Assembly: GCA_021463865.1 (NCBI GenBank)
Contig: JAJTXY010000003.1
Span: forward strand, 62,001 to 126,000
Length of the DNA stretch: 64,000 nucleotides
Direction of reading: 5' to 3'
DNA from: Anaerolineae bacterium
Lineage (GTDB): Bacteria > Chloroflexota > Anaerolineae > Aggregatilineales > J027
Part shown: positions 8,511 through 17,681 of the stretch, in pieces
How the letters are laid out: every line of letters begins with the position of its first letter
How positions within the stretch are numbered: the stretch's first letter is position 1
The notes under the pieces: generated by a model
The model's input: only the letters and a program-made list of their open reading frames with translations
Databases searched by the model: none
What the model was told of the DNA's origin: nothing
Position numbers and translations under genes: made by a program

Positions 8511-10592
8511 ATGTATTTGGAGAGAAATATTTTGACGACGCTGCATCCTGCTTTTGATTGGCATGAAGTCGCCCGTTTAGCTCTAACTTCCCGATTGATA
8601 GATGAATTAGAAGAACAAGAACTCGTCCCCAAAGGCCTAGTAAATTATCAATTTTCGGCACGCGGACACGAATTAGGACAGTTGTTATTAAGCCAACTGC
8701 TAACCCGCCCTCATGATGCCGCCAGCCCCTATTACCGCTCCCGCCCTTTTTTATTGGGCAGTGGGCTAACTCCCGAAGAAGCCTTTGCCTCCGACATGGC
8801 TCGTGCGGGTAGCCTGAGCGGAGGGCGAGATGTGGGGGTGGTGTTTAATATGCCCAGTCGAGGCCGAGCCACTATCTTGCCCATGGCCGGAGATGTCGGT
8901 TCGCAATATACCCCGGCGGCGGGTTGGGCACAGGCGCTTGTCTATCATGCCGAGCAGCTCAATAATCCGGACTATGCCGAAAGCATCGGCGTGGTTTGTG
9001 GGGGAGACGGCTCGGTCGCCAGTAATGGTTTTTGGTCGGCCCTGACAATTGCCACCACCCTCGAACTCCCCCTCTTATTTATGATCGAAGATAATGGGTA
9101 CGCTATTTCGGTCAAGGGGCCCGCTCAAACTCCCGGCGCGAATATTGCCGCCAATCTCGCCTCATTTGCTAGTTTGTGCGTTTGGGATGGCAGTGGTACG
9201 CATCCGATTGAAACGGCGGATTTGGTCTACAATGCGGTCAATTATGTGCGTACACAACGCAAACCCGGCCTACTTCGCCTGACCGTCCCCCGCCTATCGG
9301 GTCATTCAAGTGTGGACAATCAAGCCTATAAATCCAAAGAAATTTTGGAAGCCGAGTGGCAGCGCGACCCGATTGCAGCCTTGCATCAAGTCATGGTGCC
9401 GGATTTATTGAGTGAAGCCGAGTGGGATGCCCTTGTCGCCGATGCCAAACAGACCGTACATCAAGCTAGCGCCGCAGCATTGGCCCAACAGCAACCAGAT
9501 GTTCACCAGATTACCCGCTTCGCATTTTCTGATCCAACTCAGCCACAGAAAATGGGGGGATTGATAGTAGAGGGTATCGAACTGCCGCATGGCACGGATG
9601 TCCCTCAAATCACCGACCCCCGTCGTATCAATATGATTGAAGCTGTCCGTCGTACATTGGATGTCGAATTAACCCTCAATCCGCGCTGTGTGGTGTTTGG
9701 CGAGGATGTGGGTGAAAAAGGCGGGGTACATGCTGCGACGATGGATTTGCAGCATAAACATGGGGCTAACCGTGTGTTTGATACCAGTCTCTCCGAAGAA
9801 GGCATCATTGGGCGGGCGGTTGGTATGGCCTATGCTGGATTGATGCCTGTGCCGGAAATCCAATTTCGCAAATATGCCGACCCCGCCACTGAACAAATCA
9901 ACAATTGTGGCACGATTCGTTGGCGCACGGCGGGCAATTTCGCCGCCCCAATGGTTGTCCGTATCCCCGGCGGCTATCGTAAAATCGGCGATCCTTGGCA
10001 CAGTGTTACCAGTGAAATCGTCTTTGCCCATGCTCCCGGCTGGTTATTAGCTTTCCCTTCCAACGCTGAGGATGCGGTGGGTTTATTGCGGACGGCCTTA
10101 CGCGGCAACGACCCCGTGATTTTCTTTGAACATCGGGCTATGCTAGATGCGGCATGGGCGCGGCGACCCTATCCCGGTGACGACTATATGCTACCCTTTG
10201 GCAAAGCCAATATTATCCAAGCAGGCACAGATTTAACAGTAGTGACATGGGGCGCAATGGTTGAACGCTGCGAGGCGGCGGCCCAACCCCTCAATGCCTC
10301 TATTGAGATTATTGATCTACGCACCATCGTCCCGTGGGACAAGACAGCCGTCCTTGCCTCCGTCGCCAAAACAGGCAAGTGCTTGATTGTGCATGAGGAC
10401 ATCAGCTTAGGTGGATTTGGCGGAGAAATCGCTGCCACTATCGCCGCTGAAGCCTTTTTGGATTTGGACGGGCCAATTGAACGGGTCGCTTCGCCTTCTG
10501 TACCCGTGCCCTTCAACACTGGACTGATGGAGGGGGTTGTGCCAACCATCGCCCTAATTCGACAGAAAATGGAAGCACTCTTGGCCTTCTAA
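8511..10592 (+). CDS. 2-oxoacid dehydrogenase E1 component, alpha and beta fused
   Basis: A 693-residue thiamine-diphosphate enzyme in which the E1 alpha chain (about 1-345) and beta chain (about 365-693) are fused, as in branched-chain 2-oxoacid dehydrogenase E1 of several phyla. It would decarboxylate a 2-oxoacid and pass the acyl group to a lipoyl E2. The alpha half shows the ThDP motif GDGS...EDNGYAIS; the beta half shows GEDVGEKGG, SLSEEGIIG, a PEIQF-KYADPA segment and the C-terminal HEDISLGGFG. No E2 or E3 gene is in the window. ATG 8511 is used here. A TTG at 8532 has a much better ribosome site (GGAGAG, 7 bases away) and may be the true start, removing seven residues. Exact substrate (branched-chain or pyruvate) cannot be read. 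Confidence 0.9.
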   Translation: MYLERNILTTLHPAFDWHEVARLALTSRLIDELEEQELVPKGLVNYQFSARGHELGQLLLSQLLTRPHDAASPYYRSRPFLLGSGLTPEEAFASDMARAGSLSGGRDVGVVFNMPSRGRATILPMAGDVGSQYTPAAGWAQALVYHAEQLNNPDYAESIGVVCGGDGSVASNGFWSALTIATTLELPLLFMIEDNGYAISVKGPAQTPGANIAANLASFASLCVWDGSGTHPIETADLVYNAVNYVRTQRKPGLLRLTVPRLSGHSSVDNQAYKSKEILEAEWQRDPIAALHQVMVPDLLSEAEWDALVADAKQTVHQASAAALAQQQPDVHQITRFAFSDPTQPQKMGGLIVEGIELPHGTDVPQITDPRRINMIEAVRRTLDVELTLNPRCVVFGEDVGEKGGVHAATMDLQHKHGANRVFDTSLSEEGIIGRAVGMAYAGLMPVPEIQFRKYADPATEQINNCGTIRWRTAGNFAAPMVVRIPGGYRKIGDPWHSVTSEIVFAHAPGWLLAFPSNAEDAVGLLRTALRGNDPVIFFEHRAMLDAAWARRPYPGDDYMLPFGKANIIQAGTDLTVVTWGAMVERCEAAAQPLNASIEIIDLRTIVPWDKTAVLASVAKTGKCLIVHEDISLGGFGGEIAATIAAEAFLDLDGPIERVASPSVPVPFNTGLMEGVVPTIALIRQKMEALLAF

Positions 10593-10622
10593 GCGTACAA
10601 TGGGGTGTCGGAGGTTGCAGCG

Positions 10623-11447
10623 ATGACCACACCGGATGATGGCACTCCATTTTTCGACTCTGCTTCGGTCAGTATGCTTGAAGTTGAACGTCAGCGCCTT
10701 GCTGCCTTATTAGACGCTGAAATCGGCAAGCCTATTCAGTTGCTGCTGGCTCAAGCCGCCGTCTATGAACAAAGTTTGGCGACAAATCCCCAAGCGCAGA
10801 TGGTCGCATCGGTGCTGGCAAGTTTGGCCCGCCAAGCCCTTCAACAAATCCGCGATCTAGGTGCCGCTTTGCACCCTGCTATGCTGGAATCGCTTGGATT
10901 AACGCCCGCCCTCGAATTGTTGATCGGTCAAACCCTGCGAACGACCCCACTGCGAATGGCATGGGCCATTGACCAACTACCCAAACGCCTTAGCCCTCCC
11001 GTCGAATTGGCTCTATTCCGTGCTATCCAAGATGCACTGACCCATTCTGTGCGTTACGCTACCGACGCCACACTCCGGTTGACAATGCAAAACGAGCAGT
11101 TAAGGCTGTTCTATGAAGACAACAGTCCAAGTTCAGCGGACACGGATTTTTTGAATTTTGCCATCTCAAACCTGCAATCACTTGGCGTCGAGGTTGAATC
11201 ACAATATCGGCCCAATTTTCATATGGTCGCAACATTGAATCTCCCCAAGCTGCCCTTCATGACCGAACGCGAGATTGAAGTGCTGGGTTGGTTGGCAAAA
11301 GGGCTGTCCAATAAAGAAATTGCTGCCCGTATGCAGGTAACGCCGCGCACGGTCAATTTCCACTTGGACAACATCTATTCCAAACTGAGTGTCACCTCCC
11401 GCACCGAAGCGGTGATGGTGGCACTGCGCTATGAACTGGTTAAATAA
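10623..11447 (+). CDS. LuxR-type regulator with degenerate histidine-kinase-like N-terminus
   Basis: A 274-residue protein. The C-terminal 65 residues are a clear LuxR/NarL helix-turn-helix (LTEREIEVL equivalent MTEREIEVL, GLSNKEIA, TVNFHLDNIYSKL). The N-terminal 200 residues look like the HisKA_3 dimerisation plus HATPase_c core of NarX-type kinases, but key residues are lost: the phospho-acceptor His of the ER..L..ELHD motif is replaced (ERQRLAALLDAEIG), the N-box Asn is His (DALTHSVRYA), and the G-box reads YEDNSPSS instead of DNGxG. It therefore probably does not autophosphorylate. ATG 10623 has a textbook GGAGGT 7 bases upstream; the earlier GTG 10605 is less likely. It starts 30 bases after the E1 gene and may be cotranscribed. 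Confidence 0.82.
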   Translation: MTTPDDGTPFFDSASVSMLEVERQRLAALLDAEIGKPIQLLLAQAAVYEQSLATNPQAQMVASVLASLARQALQQIRDLGAALHPAMLESLGLTPALELLIGQTLRTTPLRMAWAIDQLPKRLSPPVELALFRAIQDALTHSVRYATDATLRLTMQNEQLRLFYEDNSPSSADTDFLNFAISNLQSLGVEVESQYRPNFHMVATLNLPKLPFMTEREIEVLGWLAKGLSNKEIAARMQVTPRTVNFHLDNIYSKLSVTSRTEAVMVALRYELVK

Positions 11448-11540
11448 ACAGGGTCGGGCTGGTTGTTTGCTCGTTCTGGGGAACTAGGGCAGTGTGCAAC
11501 AATCAGAACTAACCGACCTAAATATCATGGAGAACCTACC

Positions 11541-12620
11541 ATGTCCGACCAACAACTCGCTCTACTTCCCTCACTGGAAGCCGTTTTGCAAGACCCTGAT
11601 GTCATGGAAATTTTGATAGATGGTTATAACCACGTCTATGTGGATAAACACGGGGCATTTGTGGATGTGCCAACCCCCTATCAAAACAATGACCACTTGT
11701 TGACCGAAATCACGGCAATGGCCTCAGCATTGGGGCGTCGCTTGGATGAAGATCACCCGATTGCCGATTTTCGTCTGATGGAAGATGGCAGTCGGATTCA
11801 TGTGGTTTTGCCGCCAATTTCACTAAATGGGCCTGTCATGAATATCCGCAAATTTCTACGCCAACCCCTGACCCTAGATCAGCTTTTGGGCTATGGCTGT
11901 ATCAGCGAGGATATGGCTCAATTCTTAGAGGTATGTGTTTTGGGCCGAATCAATATTGGCGTATGTGGGGGAACTGGATCGGGCAAAACTAGTGTGCAAA
12001 ATATCCTGTGCCAGATGATTCCCGATGAGGAACGCATTATCACCGTCGAACATTCGGCGGAAATCCGGCTTGATAAAAAACGTCGGGTCGCTCTTGAAAC
12101 CCGTCCTGCCAATCCGGACGGGCACGGTGAGGTCTCGATGCGTGACTTGATCTCCAGTGCGACCAAGATGCGCCCTGACCGCCTTGTCATCGGGGAATTG
12201 CAGGGGGGTGAAGTCATTGACATGTTGCTTGCCATCAACATCGGCTATGATGGCAGTATCTTTAATCTACACGCCAATGGGACACGCGATGCTCTCAGCC
12301 GCCTTGAGGTGATGGCGACCACTGGTAATCCGACCCTGCCCTTGTTGGCAGTACGGGAACAAATCGCCAGCGCCGTCCAGTTGCTGACCTATCAGGAGCG
12401 AATGCGCGATGGCACACGCCGCATTATCCGTATCACAGAGGTGGTAGGCTTACAAGGCGATCAAATTCAGACGCAGGACATTTTTGAATTTCGCCAGACG
12501 GGTTATGCGGATGGCAAAATCAGCGGCTACTATACGGCGACGGGGGTAGTACCGCGTTTTATCACCAAAATCCGCAACGCCAATGTGGAGTTACCCATGA
12601 ACATTTTTGAGCCGCGCTAA
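11541..12620 (+). CDS. CpaF/TadA-type secretion ATPase, orphan
   Basis: A 359-residue hexameric ATPase of the type II/IV secretion superfamily, closest to CpaF/TadA, which powers Flp pilus assembly. Walker A is GGTGSGKTS (about residue 142). It is followed by an Asp-box-like IITVEHSAEIRL, a Walker B-like MRPDRLVIGELQGGEV, and a His-box-like DGSIFNLHANG. The N-terminal domain (about 1-120) begins at VMEILIDGYNHVYV, as in CpaF. The start ATG 11541 follows a GGAGAA site; an upstream in-frame extension to 11463 looks spurious. Family members normally sit with TadB/TadC membrane proteins and a pilin, but none is nearby, so partners must be elsewhere or the role is different. Confidence 0.87.
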   Translation: MSDQQLALLPSLEAVLQDPDVMEILIDGYNHVYVDKHGAFVDVPTPYQNNDHLLTEITAMASALGRRLDEDHPIADFRLMEDGSRIHVVLPPISLNGPVMNIRKFLRQPLTLDQLLGYGCISEDMAQFLEVCVLGRINIGVCGGTGSGKTSVQNILCQMIPDEERIITVEHSAEIRLDKKRRVALETRPANPDGHGEVSMRDLISSATKMRPDRLVIGELQGGEVIDMLLAINIGYDGSIFNLHANGTRDALSRLEVMATTGNPTLPLLAVREQIASAVQLLTYQERMRDGTRRIIRITEVVGLQGDQIQTQDIFEFRQTGYADGKISGYYTATGVVPRFITKIRNANVELPMNIFEPR

Positions 12621-12755
12621 TCTTCTGGTTGATAGGTAATTCGGCGGAATTTCGACGCGCATCGGAACAAAGGGCACTATACTCACGTTATAGATGCTAG
12701 GACTGACAAAAATCTTGGCTATGCAATTCCAATCAAGCTCAACGGGAGATTTTCC

Positions 12756-13433
12756 ATGCGCGTCGAACTGAAACACCAACCTTCCTATTCCTTAGCTGTC
12801 GTCACCCTTGCCCCCAACGAACAAGTCAAGGCCGAATCAAGTGCGATGGTGAGCTTTAGTGATGGTATCAACATCGAAACCAAAGCCGAAGGGGGTTTGT
12901 TGGGTGGCCTTAAGCGAGCCGTATCGGGCGAAAGTTTTTTCCAGAACACCTTTAGCGCTCCTCCTCAAGGTGGCGAAGTGACCTTTGCCCCATCGCTCCC
13001 CGGTGATATGCGCGTCATTCAAATGGGTGGCACGGGCGAATTTATGCTGCAAAGCGGGGCCTATATCGCCAGCGAACTCGGCATAACTACCGATACCAAA
13101 TGGGGCGGATCCAAAGGTTTCTTTGGCAGTGGCAGTCTCATTCTGATTAAAGTTGGTGGTCAGGGCCAATTGTTGATTGGTTGCTATGGCTCGATGGAAG
13201 AGCGCGTACTGGCCCCCGGTCAAAAATACAATGTGGATACCGGGCATATCGTTGGATTTGATGCCTCCATTCAATTCCAAGTTCGGAAGGTCGGCGGCTG
13301 GAAATCCACCATTTTCAGCGGCGAAGGCCTGATTTGCCAACTGACTGGGCCGGGCCGAGTCTTGATGCAAACCCGTTCAGAAGAAGCCTTCCTAAGCTGG
13401 CTGATTCCCCAAATCCCGTCCAAGAGCAACTAA
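12756..13433 (+). CDS. AIM24 / TIGR00266 family protein
   Basis: A 225-residue protein of the AIM24 (TIGR00266) family, which has a tryptophan-RNA-binding-attenuator-like beta fold. Family hallmarks are the MVSFSDGI region, a Gly-rich LLGGLKRAVSGESFFQN segment, GGEVTFAPSLPGD, and a C-terminal GEGLICQLTGPGRVLMQTR. Family function is poorly defined; the yeast homologue is mitochondrial. There is no signal peptide or membrane helix. The ATG has GGGAG 8 bases upstream. It is a separate unit, ending in a good terminator. Confidence 0.9.
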   Translation: MRVELKHQPSYSLAVVTLAPNEQVKAESSAMVSFSDGINIETKAEGGLLGGLKRAVSGESFFQNTFSAPPQGGEVTFAPSLPGDMRVIQMGGTGEFMLQSGAYIASELGITTDTKWGGSKGFFGSGSLILIKVGGQGQLLIGCYGSMEERVLAPGQKYNVDTGHIVGFDASIQFQVRKVGGWKSTIFSGEGLICQLTGPGRVLMQTRSEEAFLSWLIPQIPSKSN

Positions 13434-13449
13434 CGCACCGCTAATCTCC

Positions 13450-13488
13450 AAGACTCTGGCTGATAATTTTGTCAACCGGAGTCTTTTT
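13450..13488 (+). terminator. Rho-independent terminator after AIM24 gene
   Basis: A 10-bp stem (AAGACTCTGG / CCGGAGTCTT, one G-T pair) with a 16-base loop, followed by TTT. Confidence 0.82.
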
Positions 13489-13594
13489 AATTCCGCCAAA
13501 AATAATCTCAAATTCATACAACGGCCCCTTATAGGCATAGCTTTTTTAGCCTATAGTTAAGAAATTCACAAATAGACTGAGAGGGAAAATTCTC

Positions 13595-14068
13595 ATGCCA
13601 ACTCTGGATACTATGGCGGCTGATTTCCTTGCCCAAAAACGCATTGCCGTTGCGGGTATTACACGTGAAACGGACGACGCTGCCAACCTGATCTATCGCA
13701 AACTGCGTTCTACGGGGCATCAGGTGTTTGCGATTAATCCCAATACGACGATCTTCGACGGCGAACCCTGTTATCCCGATGTCAAATCCATCCCCGAAAA
13801 ACCGGATGCGGTGGTGATTGTAACCAAACCAGAAGTAACTGAGCAGATTGTCCAGCAGTGCGCGGATGCTGATATTCATTACGTTTGGATTCACCACTCA
13901 TTTATGGGCAACAGCAGTTCCGAAAAAGCTGTGCAGTTTTGCAAAGAGCATAACATCAATGTGATCGCAAATGGCTGTCCGATGATGTTCTGTGCCCCGG
14001 TGGATTTTGGGCACAAGTGTATGCGCTGGATAGGCAAAATGACCGGGAAATTGCCCAAAGAGGGTTAA
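13595..14068 (+). CDS. CoA-binding protein (YccU-like Rossmann domain)
   Basis: A 157-residue single-domain protein of the CoA_binding_2 family (YccU type). It has the Rossmann start FLAQKRIAVAGITR, the INPN...FDGEPCYPDV segment, PDAVVIVTKPE, and a C-terminal NCPMMF-like NGCPMMFCAP. It resembles the N-terminal CoA-binding domain of ADP-forming acyl-CoA synthetases, but has no catalytic domain. Function is unknown beyond likely binding of CoA or an acyl-CoA. It has its own ribosome site (GAGGG) and is followed by a hairpin shared with the convergent neighbour. Confidence 0.88.
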   Translation: MPTLDTMAADFLAQKRIAVAGITRETDDAANLIYRKLRSTGHQVFAINPNTTIFDGEPCYPDVKSIPEKPDAVVIVTKPEVTEQIVQQCADADIHYVWIHHSFMGNSSSEKAVQFCKEHNINVIANGCPMMFCAPVDFGHKCMRWIGKMTGKLPKEG

Positions 14069-14078
14069 TTCAAGGAAA

Positions 14079-14105
14079 GGGCGTACCCACATTATAGGTA
14101 CGCCC
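14079..14105. terminator. Bidirectional hairpin between convergent genes
   Basis: A perfect 9-bp stem (GGGCGTACC / GGTACGCCC) with a 9-base loop, centred in the 49-base gap between a plus-strand and a minus-strand stop codon. Confidence 0.75.
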
Positions 14106-14117
14106 CTCTATGTATTG

Positions 14118-17100
14118 CTAATTCGTGGTTTGTGGCACGGTCAGAATAAAAGCATCAATCGCCACAACCCCATCAATCGCCACAATTTGCAGGGTGTGCG
14201 GGCCGGGTTCGAGATAGTCAACTACCGAACGTAGATCGAAACTGGTGGTTTCGCCACTGGTATAGATGCTGCGAACCGCCACCCCATCTATCACAATCGT
14301 GAAACTGCCCAACGCCGGATTTTCCACATACACAATCTCCGCCGATGTCCCGACGAATTCGAGCGTTAGGGTATTTTCTTCTCCGCCGCTGCTATAGAGA
14401 TAGCTACCTCCAGCAGCGGAATTGGCATCTTGGCTAGACCATTGACCAGTCCTCGCAACAGATGGGTCGTCTGATTCAACTAAGCGGCGGATGTAGACCG
14501 TTTCAGGTGTTGATGTGGGTGTTGGCGCAACCACCACTTCGGGGGTAGATTCAGCCCCGCTTGAGCCGCCCGACATCTGTCGCCATGAATCCACATTCAG
14601 CCCGCCTACGTTCCAAGGAATCCCAACTCGTTGATAAATGTGGATGCCGGTGTTCCATTGTAGGTCATTGCGCCGATAGAAATCCCCGCTTAGATAAAAA
14701 AGACCAAAGCTGTCGAGGCCGTCATCATTCCAGTCCCCGGCGACGGCATAGCCATAATCGCTCGTGCTGGGAGTCCCAATATACTGGGCAAGGTTAAACG
14801 TCGCATGGCCTTGTGACGGGGCAATATTGGTGAATGCGATAAATGGCCCACGCCGAACCCCTATCGAATCTAGGCCATCGCCATTGTAATCGCCTGCGAC
14901 GAATTGGTACTCCCCAGAGAAGCCATTTCGATCTGGCAGCACTTCGCTGACCCATTGGAAACTGATCGGCGGGGTAGGGCCGCTGGTCAGATTGCAGGCA
15001 TAATAGAGCGCAAAAACGAGGTATCCGTTCAGCGTGGCACGATCTATGACACCGAGACAATCATTGTTCGCCGACAAACTGAAACGGCCTGCGACGGGTG
15101 GCCCATTGATCCCGATCCAAATGCCTGTCCAATTGGGATTATTGCCGAGTGAGTTGGTATAGAAGAATGCCCCATCAGAATAAACCGCCGGGGTCTTTTG
15201 TCCGTCATTGTTCCAGTCCCCCATGACCCATTGACCCAGACGCGGGGTTCCTGCCGCATAGATCATGAAGTTATTCATGGACGGGGGTGGGCTTTGCAGG
15301 GTATTGATGAGGCTGACCCAGCTATAGGTCGGGTTAAATTGTCCAATCGTATCGGGTTGGGTGACATTGCACGTCACGTTATAGGTAGCAGGTGAATCCG
15401 GCGCGTTATGGGCGACTTGGACAGTAGCGGTATACACCCCCGCTGCGGATGGCGAACAAGTGATATACATCGAGTACCGCTGGACAGAACCCGCCGGAAT
15501 GGTGAATGGTGTGAATCCCGGCACAGTAATTTGCGGCGCACTCCCGCCAACCAGCGAGACCCCGGTCACATTCAACGCCGCCGTCCCACTTCCTGACATG
15601 ACCACTTCGGCAGCGGCAGGGACACCGGTCACCGTATCAATCGTAATCGGCCCCGGTGCTGGCGCAGAAATGAATCCCGGCGTTGGCCCACTGGTGACAT
15701 TACAGGTGATGGGATAGGTCGCAGGACTGCCTGCCGCATTGTGAGCCACTTGCAGGGTGCGGGTATACGCCCCAACAGCCGACGTATTGCAGGCGATGGT
15801 GATATTCTGCGTCTGACCAGAACCATCTACAATCGTAAATGGCGCAAACCCCGTCACACTAATCTGGGTAGAGCCACCTGCCACAAACGAAACCCCGGTT
15901 ACATTCAAATTCGCCGTGCCAGACTCGGAGACAACCAGATTGGTCGTCGCTGGGCTACCCACCACTTGGGAAATGCTAATCGGTTGACCGGGGGCAGGCG
16001 ACGAAGAATAAAGTGGTGTGGGGGCCGCCGTAACATTACATATAATCGGGTAGGAGGCAGGGCTACCCGGTGCATTGTGGGAGACTTGCAGGGCAGCATT
16101 AAAAGTGCCAATCGTGGATCCGCTACAACTCACAGTGATATTCTGCGTCTGGCCCGATCCGTCTACAATCGTAAATGGTGCAAACCCGGTCACGCTGATT
16201 TGCGGGGAACTACCCGCCGCAAATGCGACACCCGTTACGTTTAGGTCAGCATTGCCGCTCTCTGAAACGGTGATGGCCGTCGTGACATTGTTGCCCTGTG
16301 TGGTCGCCATCTGGATCGTGTTGCCAGCCACCGGCGAGGAGCTATAGTTGGGAGAACGGTAGCTGATACGATAGATCGCCCCAGCGAAATCATCCGAAAC
16401 GAGTAGTGCGCCATCTGGCATCTGCTGAATATCTACCGGGCGACCCGTTACACCACCGCTGCTGTTCAACCACCCTTCGGCAAATGCCTCATAACTCACC
16501 GGGATGTTGTTTTGCAGGCGCACCAACGTAATGCGGTACCCAATGGGTGAACTACGGTTCCACGAACCATGTTCCGCGATAAAAATCTGATTTCGATATT
16601 CGGTTGGGAACATAGTCCCAGTATAAAAGCGCATCCCTAGCGCTGCCACATGCGGGCCAAGATTAGTAGCGGGTGGGGTAAATTCACTGCAATTGTGAAG
16701 CGATCCATAGTCCGGGTCAGCAATCGTGCCAGCATGGCAATATGGGAAACCGAAATCCATCCCCATCGTCGGAGCATGATTGAGTTCATCCGGAGGAATA
16801 TTATCCCCCAATAAATCCCGTCCATTTTCTGTGAACCAAAGTTCGCCTGTTTGTGGATGCCAGTCAAACCCAACCGTATTGCGAATCCCGCTGGCATACG
16901 TCTCAACACCCGTGCCATCGGCATTCATCCGCAGCAGCCGATTGTAAGGGTAATTGGCCTCACAGACATTGCAGGGCGCACCCACTGGAACATAGAGGAG
17001 GCCATCTGGCCCAAACCGGATAAACTTCCAGCCGTGTTGCCAATCCGATGGGAAATTGGTATTCAGGATAACCGGGGCGGGTGGATTGTCTAGCTGGTTA

Positions 17101-17540
17101 TCAATATTGTCGAGGCGGAAAAGGCGGTTCGTCTCCATGACATAGAGCGACCCATTTCGATAGGCCACTCCGTTTGGATAAAAGAGATTAATCCCATAGA
17201 GTTGGTTTAGACGATTCGAAATGTTATAGGTCACATCGGCAACATTGTCGCCATTGGTATCACGCACCGCATACAGGGCGGCATCGTCGCGTGTACCGAT
17301 ATATAATGTTCCATTTGGGCTAAGTGCCATCGAACGTGCCCCCGGTAAATTATTGGCATATACCGAGATTTGGAAACCGGGTGGCAAATTAATGTTGCCT
17401 AGATTGATTTGGGCCGAGTCGAGGCGGGGTCTTGGCGGCTGGGTTTGACTTTGTACAGGCATCGCGGGCAAGGCTGCAAAGACAATCAGCAGCAAAATAA
17501 CCCCACTCCGAAGAGTGGCTTTTAATCTCTGTCTGAGCAT
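14118..17540 (-). CDS. Exported PQQ-type sugar dehydrogenase-like propeller with three Ig-like repeats and FG-GAP-like region
   Basis: A 1140-residue secreted protein. A signal peptide covers residues 1-31. Residues about 45-395 form a beta-propeller of the glucose/sorbosone dehydrogenase type (PPGFQISVYANNLPGAR, the HGWKFIRFGPDGLLYV region, the EHGSWNRS motif). Three repeats of about 105 residues follow (about 395-715), each with an ISVTGFAPFTI-like core and ending in a C-NVT motif; they look like choice-of-anchor D/Hydin-type Ig domains. Residues about 720-1010 hold FG-GAP-like units (GDWNNDGQ, GDYNGDGLDS, GDWNDDGLDS). The final 110 residues match the C-terminus of the S8 peptidase at 6013-8364. 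Whether it oxidises a sugar or just binds carbohydrate is not shown. Confidence 0.83.
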   Translation of the reverse strand: MLRQRLKATLRSGVILLLIVFAALPAMPVQSQTQPPRPRLDSAQINLGNINLPPGFQISVYANNLPGARSMALSPNGTLYIGTRDDAALYAVRDTNGDNVADVTYNISNRLNQLYGINLFYPNGVAYRNGSLYVMETNRLFRLDNIDNQLDNPPAPVILNTNFPSDWQHGWKFIRFGPDGLLYVPVGAPCNVCEANYPYNRLLRMNADGTGVETYASGIRNTVGFDWHPQTGELWFTENGRDLLGDNIPPDELNHAPTMGMDFGFPYCHAGTIADPDYGSLHNCSEFTPPATNLGPHVAALGMRFYTGTMFPTEYRNQIFIAEHGSWNRSSPIGYRITLVRLQNNIPVSYEAFAEGWLNSSGGVTGRPVDIQQMPDGALLVSDDFAGAIYRISYRSPNYSSSPVAGNTIQMATTQGNNVTTAITVSESGNADLNVTGVAFAAGSSPQISVTGFAPFTIVDGSGQTQNITVSCSGSTIGTFNAALQVSHNAPGSPASYPIICNVTAAPTPLYSSSPAPGQPISISQVVGSPATTNLVVSESGTANLNVTGVSFVAGGSTQISVTGFAPFTIVDGSGQTQNITIACNTSAVGAYTRTLQVAHNAAGSPATYPITCNVTSGPTPGFISAPAPGPITIDTVTGVPAAAEVVMSGSGTAALNVTGVSLVGGSAPQITVPGFTPFTIPAGSVQRYSMYITCSPSAAGVYTATVQVAHNAPDSPATYNVTCNVTQPDTIGQFNPTYSWVSLINTLQSPPPSMNNFMIYAAGTPRLGQWVMGDWNNDGQKTPAVYSDGAFFYTNSLGNNPNWTGIWIGINGPPVAGRFSLSANNDCLGVIDRATLNGYLVFALYYACNLTSGPTPPISFQWVSEVLPDRNGFSGEYQFVAGDYNGDGLDSIGVRRGPFIAFTNIAPSQGHATFNLAQYIGTPSTSDYGYAVAGDWNDDGLDSFGLFYLSGDFYRRNDLQWNTGIHIYQRVGIPWNVGGLNVDSWRQMSGGSSGAESTPEVVVAPTPTSTPETVYIRRLVESDDPSVARTGQWSSQDANSAAGGSYLYSSGGEENTLTLEFVGTSAEIVYVENPALGSFTIVIDGVAVRSIYTSGETTSFDLRSVVDYLEPGPHTLQIVAIDGVVAIDAFILTVPQTTN

Positions 17541-17681
17541 AAGTGAATCACCCCATTAAGACTTGAATCAAGACGATATTTTTTTATGGTAGAGAAGAAA
17601 ATCCGCCGCCTCCACTTACATTTGATTTAATTACCCAAATATTGCCGGATCAAAACAAAATCCCGACAAACCTGAACAGTC

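Noticed and set aside
12837-13370. 177-codon frame antisense to the AIM24 gene
   Set aside because: The plus-strand gene has clear family motifs, ribosome site and terminator; the antisense frame has none.
15741-16244. 167-codon plus-strand frame within the propeller/Ig gene
   Set aside because: Arg/Gly-rich translation mirroring the repeats of the real minus-strand gene, with no domain or ribosome site.
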